Source of the DNA: CALXVA01 sp944393025 | GTDB taxonomy: Bacteria; Bacillota; Clostridia; TANB77; CAG-508 | Direction of reading: 5' to 3' | Length of the DNA stretch: 64,000 bases | Assembly (NCBI GenBank): GCA_963931445.1 | Contig: OZ007016.1 | Coordinates: 1,178,001 to 1,242,000, forward strand | Shown here: piece after piece, positions 60,915 through 64,000 of the stretch | Numbering within the stretch: position 1 is the first letter of the stretch | Layout: the number at the start of each line of letters is the position of its first letter | Notes under the pieces: generated by a model | What the model was told of the DNA's origin: nothing | What the model saw: the letters and a program-made list of their open reading frames with translations, nothing else | Databases searched by the model: none | Translations under genes and position numbers: made by a program

Positions 60915-63161
60915 TTATAACATATTATTTGGATTTAAATCTATTGATATTTTTGTATTTTTTAATTTAAATTTGTAGTATTCTTCTAATACATCATTCA
61001 TTAGATTTATTATTCCTTCTGAAAATTTACATTTTATAAGAATTCTCCATCTATATTTATTTTTTATTTTATCTATTGGTGCTGGCAGTGCTTTATATAA
61101 TATTATACTCAAATTTTCTTTTAAAACTCTATTTTTTAAATATGAGTGTATTTCATTTGCAATTTTTTCAACTTCTTTTTCTATAGTTGATGTAAATCCA
61201 ATTAATATTATATCGCAAAAAGGTGGATATTTCAACTGTTTTCTTAATGCTATTTCTGTATTATAAAATAAGTTATAATCATTCTTTTTTGTACATTCTA
61301 TACTAAAATTGTCTGGATTATATGTTTGAATTATTACTCTACCTTTTTCTTTTTCTCTTCCTGCTCTTCCTGCAACTTGTGTTAAAATTTGAAATGTTTT
61401 TTCATTTGCTCTAAAGTCATCTATATTTAGGCTTCCATCTGCTGCAATAACTCCCACTAAAGTTACATTAGGAAAATGATGTCCTTTTACTATCATTTGT
61501 GTTCCTATTAAAATATCTATATTTTCATTTCTAAATTTATCTAATATTTCTTCATGTGAATTTTTCTTTGTAACTGTATCTATGTCCATTCTTATTGTAC
61601 TTGCATTTGGAAATAATTTATTAATTTCATATTCTAATTTTTGTGTTCCTGTTCCAAAATATCTTATTTGATTACTTCCACATTCTGGACATTTTGTTAC
61701 TAATTTTTCTTCATATCCACAATAATGGCATTTTAATTTATTATTATTTGAGTGATATGTTAAATTGATATTGCAGTTTTTACATTTTACTGTGTAACCA
61801 CAATCTCTACACATTACAAATGTTGAAAAACCTCTTCTGTTTAAATATAATATGGTCTGTTTTTTATTTTTTAAATTTTCTTCTATTTCAGTATATAATT
61901 TAGTACTTATCATTGATTTATTTCCATTTGCTAGTTCTTCTCTTAAATCAATAATTTCAATATTTGGAAGTTCTGCACTATTTGCTCTTTTTTTCAATTC
62001 TAATAACATTATTTCTTTATTTTGAGCTTTGTAATATGTATTAATATCTGGTGTTGCACTTCCTAGTATCAATGGTATGTTTTCATTTTTACAAATGTAT
62101 TTTGCTACTTCTCTTGCATCATATTTTGGTGTCATTTCAGATTTATATGAACCATCATGTTCTTCATCAATTATTACAATTCCTAAATTTTTTACTGGTG
62201 CAAATATTGCAGAGCGAGCACCAATTATAATTTTAGCTTTGTTATCATTTATTTTGTTCCATTCATCATATCTTTCTCCAATAGATAATTTACTATGCAA
62301 AACTGCTATATTTTCTTTTCCAAATCTCGCTATAAATCTATTTACAGTTTGTGGTGTTAAAGATATTTCTGGAACTAATAATATACTAGATTTGTGTTCT
62401 TTTAGTGCTTTTTCTATTAATTGTAAATAAATTTCTGTTTTTCCTGATCCTGTTACACCATATATTAAAAATTCTGAGAACAACATGTCATCCATTGAAT
62501 CACTTATTTCCATAAAAGCATTATTTTGCTCTTGTGTTAATTGTAATTTTTCTGTTTTTTGTATGTTTTTAAATTCAAATGGATCTCTTTGTATTTTTCT
62601 TTCTACTATTTGTGTATAACCTTTTTTGCATAAAGCATTCACAATTGCTCTTGAACCATCAGCAAACATTTCTATATCTGATATTAATGAATCCCCATTT
62701 TCTATTAAAAATTTTAATACTCGTATCTGTTTTTCTGATTTAATTATTTTATTTTCAATATCATTCTCTATTTCTTCTTCATCTTTTTTCAAAGTTACAA
62801 AATTTATATTTTTTTCTTTTACTCTATTCTCAATTTTTCTTGTTGCTCCTGGTGGAAGCATTAATTTTAAGCAATCTGATATATTACAAAAATACCTTTT
62901 AGACATCCATTTAGATAAATTTATTTTATTTTCATCTAAATATTTTTCTTCTACTTTAATAATCTCTTTTACTTCATATTCACTATTTTCTTTTATATTC
63001 ACTATATAGCCTTCATCTAATTGTTTCCTTTTTCCAAAATTAACTAATACTCTTGCTCCAATTAATATAAAAGGATTTTCTTCGTATTGTTGTGGAATTT
63101 TATAATCAAATACTTTATTTAAGGCTTTTGCATTACTTTGTATTATAACCTCTGCTATCAT
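60915..63161 (-). CDS. priA: Primosomal protein N' (PriA helicase)
   Basis: Restarts stalled replication forks. The 748-residue protein has the N-terminal 3'-DNA-binding domain (residues 1-100), Walker A YGVTGSGKTEIYLQ near 232, DEEHD (Walker B) near 330, and the paired zinc-binding cysteines in CRDCGYTVKCKNC and CHYCGYEEKLVTKCPECG (about 450-495), followed by helicase motifs IGTQMIVKGHHF and VAGRAGREKEKG. Complete. ATG 63161 follows AAGGAG. Between gmk and def. Confidence 0.96.
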   Translation of the reverse strand: MIAEVIIQSNAKALNKVFDYKIPQQYEENPFILIGARVLVNFGKRKQLDEGYIVNIKENSEYEVKEIIKVEEKYLDENKINLSKWMSKRYFCNISDCLKLMLPPGATRKIENRVKEKNINFVTLKKDEEEIENDIENKIIKSEKQIRVLKFLIENGDSLISDIEMFADGSRAIVNALCKKGYTQIVERKIQRDPFEFKNIQKTEKLQLTQEQNNAFMEISDSMDDMLFSEFLIYGVTGSGKTEIYLQLIEKALKEHKSSILLVPEISLTPQTVNRFIARFGKENIAVLHSKLSIGERYDEWNKINDNKAKIIIGARSAIFAPVKNLGIVIIDEEHDGSYKSEMTPKYDAREVAKYICKNENIPLILGSATPDINTYYKAQNKEIMLLELKKRANSAELPNIEIIDLREELANGNKSMISTKLYTEIEENLKNKKQTILYLNRRGFSTFVMCRDCGYTVKCKNCNINLTYHSNNNKLKCHYCGYEEKLVTKCPECGSNQIRYFGTGTQKLEYEINKLFPNASTIRMDIDTVTKKNSHEEILDKFRNENIDILIGTQMIVKGHHFPNVTLVGVIAADGSLNIDDFRANEKTFQILTQVAGRAGREKEKGRVIIQTYNPDNFSIECTKKNDYNLFYNTEIALRKQLKYPPFCDIILIGFTSTIEKEVEKIANEIHSYLKNRVLKENLSIILYKALPAPIDKIKNKYRWRILIKCKFSEGIINLMNDVLEEYYKFKLKNTKISIDLNPNNML

Positions 63162-63194
63162 CTCATATCTCCTTGTTTTAGTAATTAACAGTAT

Positions 63195-63231
63195 ATCAAA
63201 AAAAGTATTTTTTTACAACAAAAAATACTTT
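63195..63231 (-). terminator. Terminator between gmk and priA
   Basis: AAAGTATTTTTT and AAAAAATACTTT form a 12-bp AT-only stem followed by a run of T on the minus strand. It may attenuate rather than fully stop transcription into priA. Confidence 0.6.
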
Positions 63232-63245
63232 CTTAATCGGTTATT

Positions 63246-63821
63246 TTAAAATTCTTCTTCTTTCAAATTATATTCATTATTTATAATTGTCATTATTATT
63301 TGAACTGTTTTTTCTAAATTATTATTTTTTATAATATAATCATACATTCCTATTTTAGATTCTTCATAGTCAAATCTATTTAGTCTAAGTTGTATTTCTT
63401 TTAGACTTGGCTTATCTTCTCTACTTTCTAATCTTTTTTGTAGTTCTTCCTTTGGTACTCTTAGAAAAATTGTAACAATTTTAACATCTTTTTTTAAAAT
63501 TTTAAGTAAGTTTTCTACTCCATTAACTTCAATATCTTTTACAATTATTTTTCCATTATTTATTTTATCATTTAAAAGTTTTTTTGATGTTCCATAATAA
63601 TGCTCATGGTGTACAGAATATTCATATAATTCACCAGAATTAATCATTTTTTCAAATTCTTGTGTAGTTACAAAGTTATATGTTACCCCTGGAACATCAT
63701 TTGCTCTAGGTGCTCTATCAGTATATGATGGCAATGATTCTACATTTTCCATCCTTTTTATTAATTCTTTTTTTATTGTATCTTTTCCAGCACCTGATAC
63801 TCCAGATAATAAAACTAGCAT
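63246..63821 (-). CDS. gmk: Guanylate kinase
   Basis: Converts GMP to GDP. The 191-residue protein has a P-loop SGVSGAGKDT near residue 6, where most relatives have GPSGVGKGT, and the GMP-binding TDRAPRANDVPGVTYNFV near 36 and YGTSKKLL near 76. The changes in the P-loop keep GXXXXGK. Length is slightly short. ATG 63821 overlaps the rpoZ stop by 7 bp, giving tight coupling; upstream AAGG is the ribosome site. Confidence 0.88.
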   Translation of the reverse strand: MLVLLSGVSGAGKDTIKKELIKRMENVESLPSYTDRAPRANDVPGVTYNFVTTQEFEKMINSGELYEYSVHHEHYYGTSKKLLNDKINNGKIIVKDIEVNGVENLLKILKKDVKIVTIFLRVPKEELQKRLESREDKPSLKEIQLRLNRFDYEESKIGMYDYIIKNNNLEKTVQIIMTIINNEYNLKEEEF

Positions 63822-64000
63822 ATATTCACCTTGCCTTCTGCTATTTCATTTGCAGCAAGTGTTACAGGTGATTCTTCATTTGCTTTAGTTAGTACTTCTG
63901 CTCCATTTGCAATTTGTCTTGCTCTTTTTGCTGTTATTGCTACAAGTTCAAATCTATTATCTACTTTTGTTAATAATTCCTTTACAGTTGGTTTTACCAT
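63815..64000 (-). CDS. rpoZ: RNA polymerase omega subunit
   Basis: A 61-residue protein beginning MVKPTVKELLTKVDNRFELV and containing AITAKRARQIANGAEVLTKA, the omega signature. The ATG occupies the last three bases of the window, so an earlier start cannot be excluded, but length and alignment suit a full protein. It heads the rpoZ-gmk-priA-def-fmt operon. Confidence 0.9.
   Translation of the reverse strand: MVKPTVKELLTKVDNRFELVAITAKRARQIANGAEVLTKANEESPVTLAANEIAEGKVNIC

Noticed and set aside
1..64000. CRISPR array or prophage structural module
   Set aside because: No regularly spaced repeats and no capsid, portal, terminase or tail genes were seen on either strand.

Overview
The window is about 64 kb of very AT-rich DNA (roughly 27% G+C by eye) from a Gram-positive, spore-forming member of the Clostridia. 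The evidence is pro-sigma-K and SpoIIP, sortase and LPXTG wall anchoring, a T-box leader on thrS, a LexA box of the Bacillota type at recN, and the rpoZ-gmk-priA-def-fmt and ireB-ruvX-DUF1292 gene orders. The species cannot be named from sequence alone; an uncultured gut-type Clostridia lineage fits best. Nearly all genes lie on the minus strand, so most operons read from high to low coordinates. The standard genetic code fits throughout.

Layout, left to right. 1-16.9 kb: a partial phosphoesterase, tsaD, an M50 protease, lysS, SOS-controlled recN, a large unknown protein, a stand-alone RelA/SpoT-type enzyme, thrS with its T-box, a secreted papain-like protease, pgi and spoIIP. 17-25.3 kb: hisS, rel and recJ, then a membrane HEXXH protein, a YlbF protein, a GT4 glycosyltransferase and a DUF1737 protein. 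25.3-26.5 kb: RNA-rich intergenic DNA with repeats, a nested stem structure, tmRNA and tRNA-Glu. 26.6-33.2 kb: ireB-ruvX-DUF1292 preceded by an unusual three-gene module (small membrane protein, TadZ-like ATPase with AT-hooks, GAF/degenerate GGDEF protein), then metA. 33.5-34.6 kb: tRNA-Leu and ppaC. 34.7-40.1 kb: a cell-surface cluster with two cohesin-like proteins, a dockerin-bearing peptidoglycan hydrolase and a sortase.

41.06-47.99 kb holds the most striking structure. The gene for the late mother-cell sigma factor pro-sigma-K is cut in two by a compact element of about 6.2 kb. Its 5' part ends at ...ISRSYV (47330) and its 3' part (SYVSRIETKAIGKLAKEFNE) lies at 41056-41118. Both break points carry the same 12 bp, and joining them rebuilds a normal-length SigK. 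The element carries a large serine recombinase next to the 3' break, so it is a skin (sigK intervening) element. Its cargo is a NUDIX hydrolase, a Gfo/Idh/MocA-like oxidoreductase and an IS30-type insertion. As written, the recombinase has two single-base frameshifts, each in a run of four A.

48-64 kb: a small orphan gene behind a palindromic promoter, a DUF368 membrane protein, a 235-bp MITE-like inverted-repeat element, a U32 protein, trmL and an O-methyltransferase (probably wobble-uridine modification), typA, a cmk-plsC fusion, a P-loop/Asp23-like protein, an AIM24 protein, a GT2 glycosyltransferase, and the fmt-def-priA-gmk-rpoZ housekeeping cluster.
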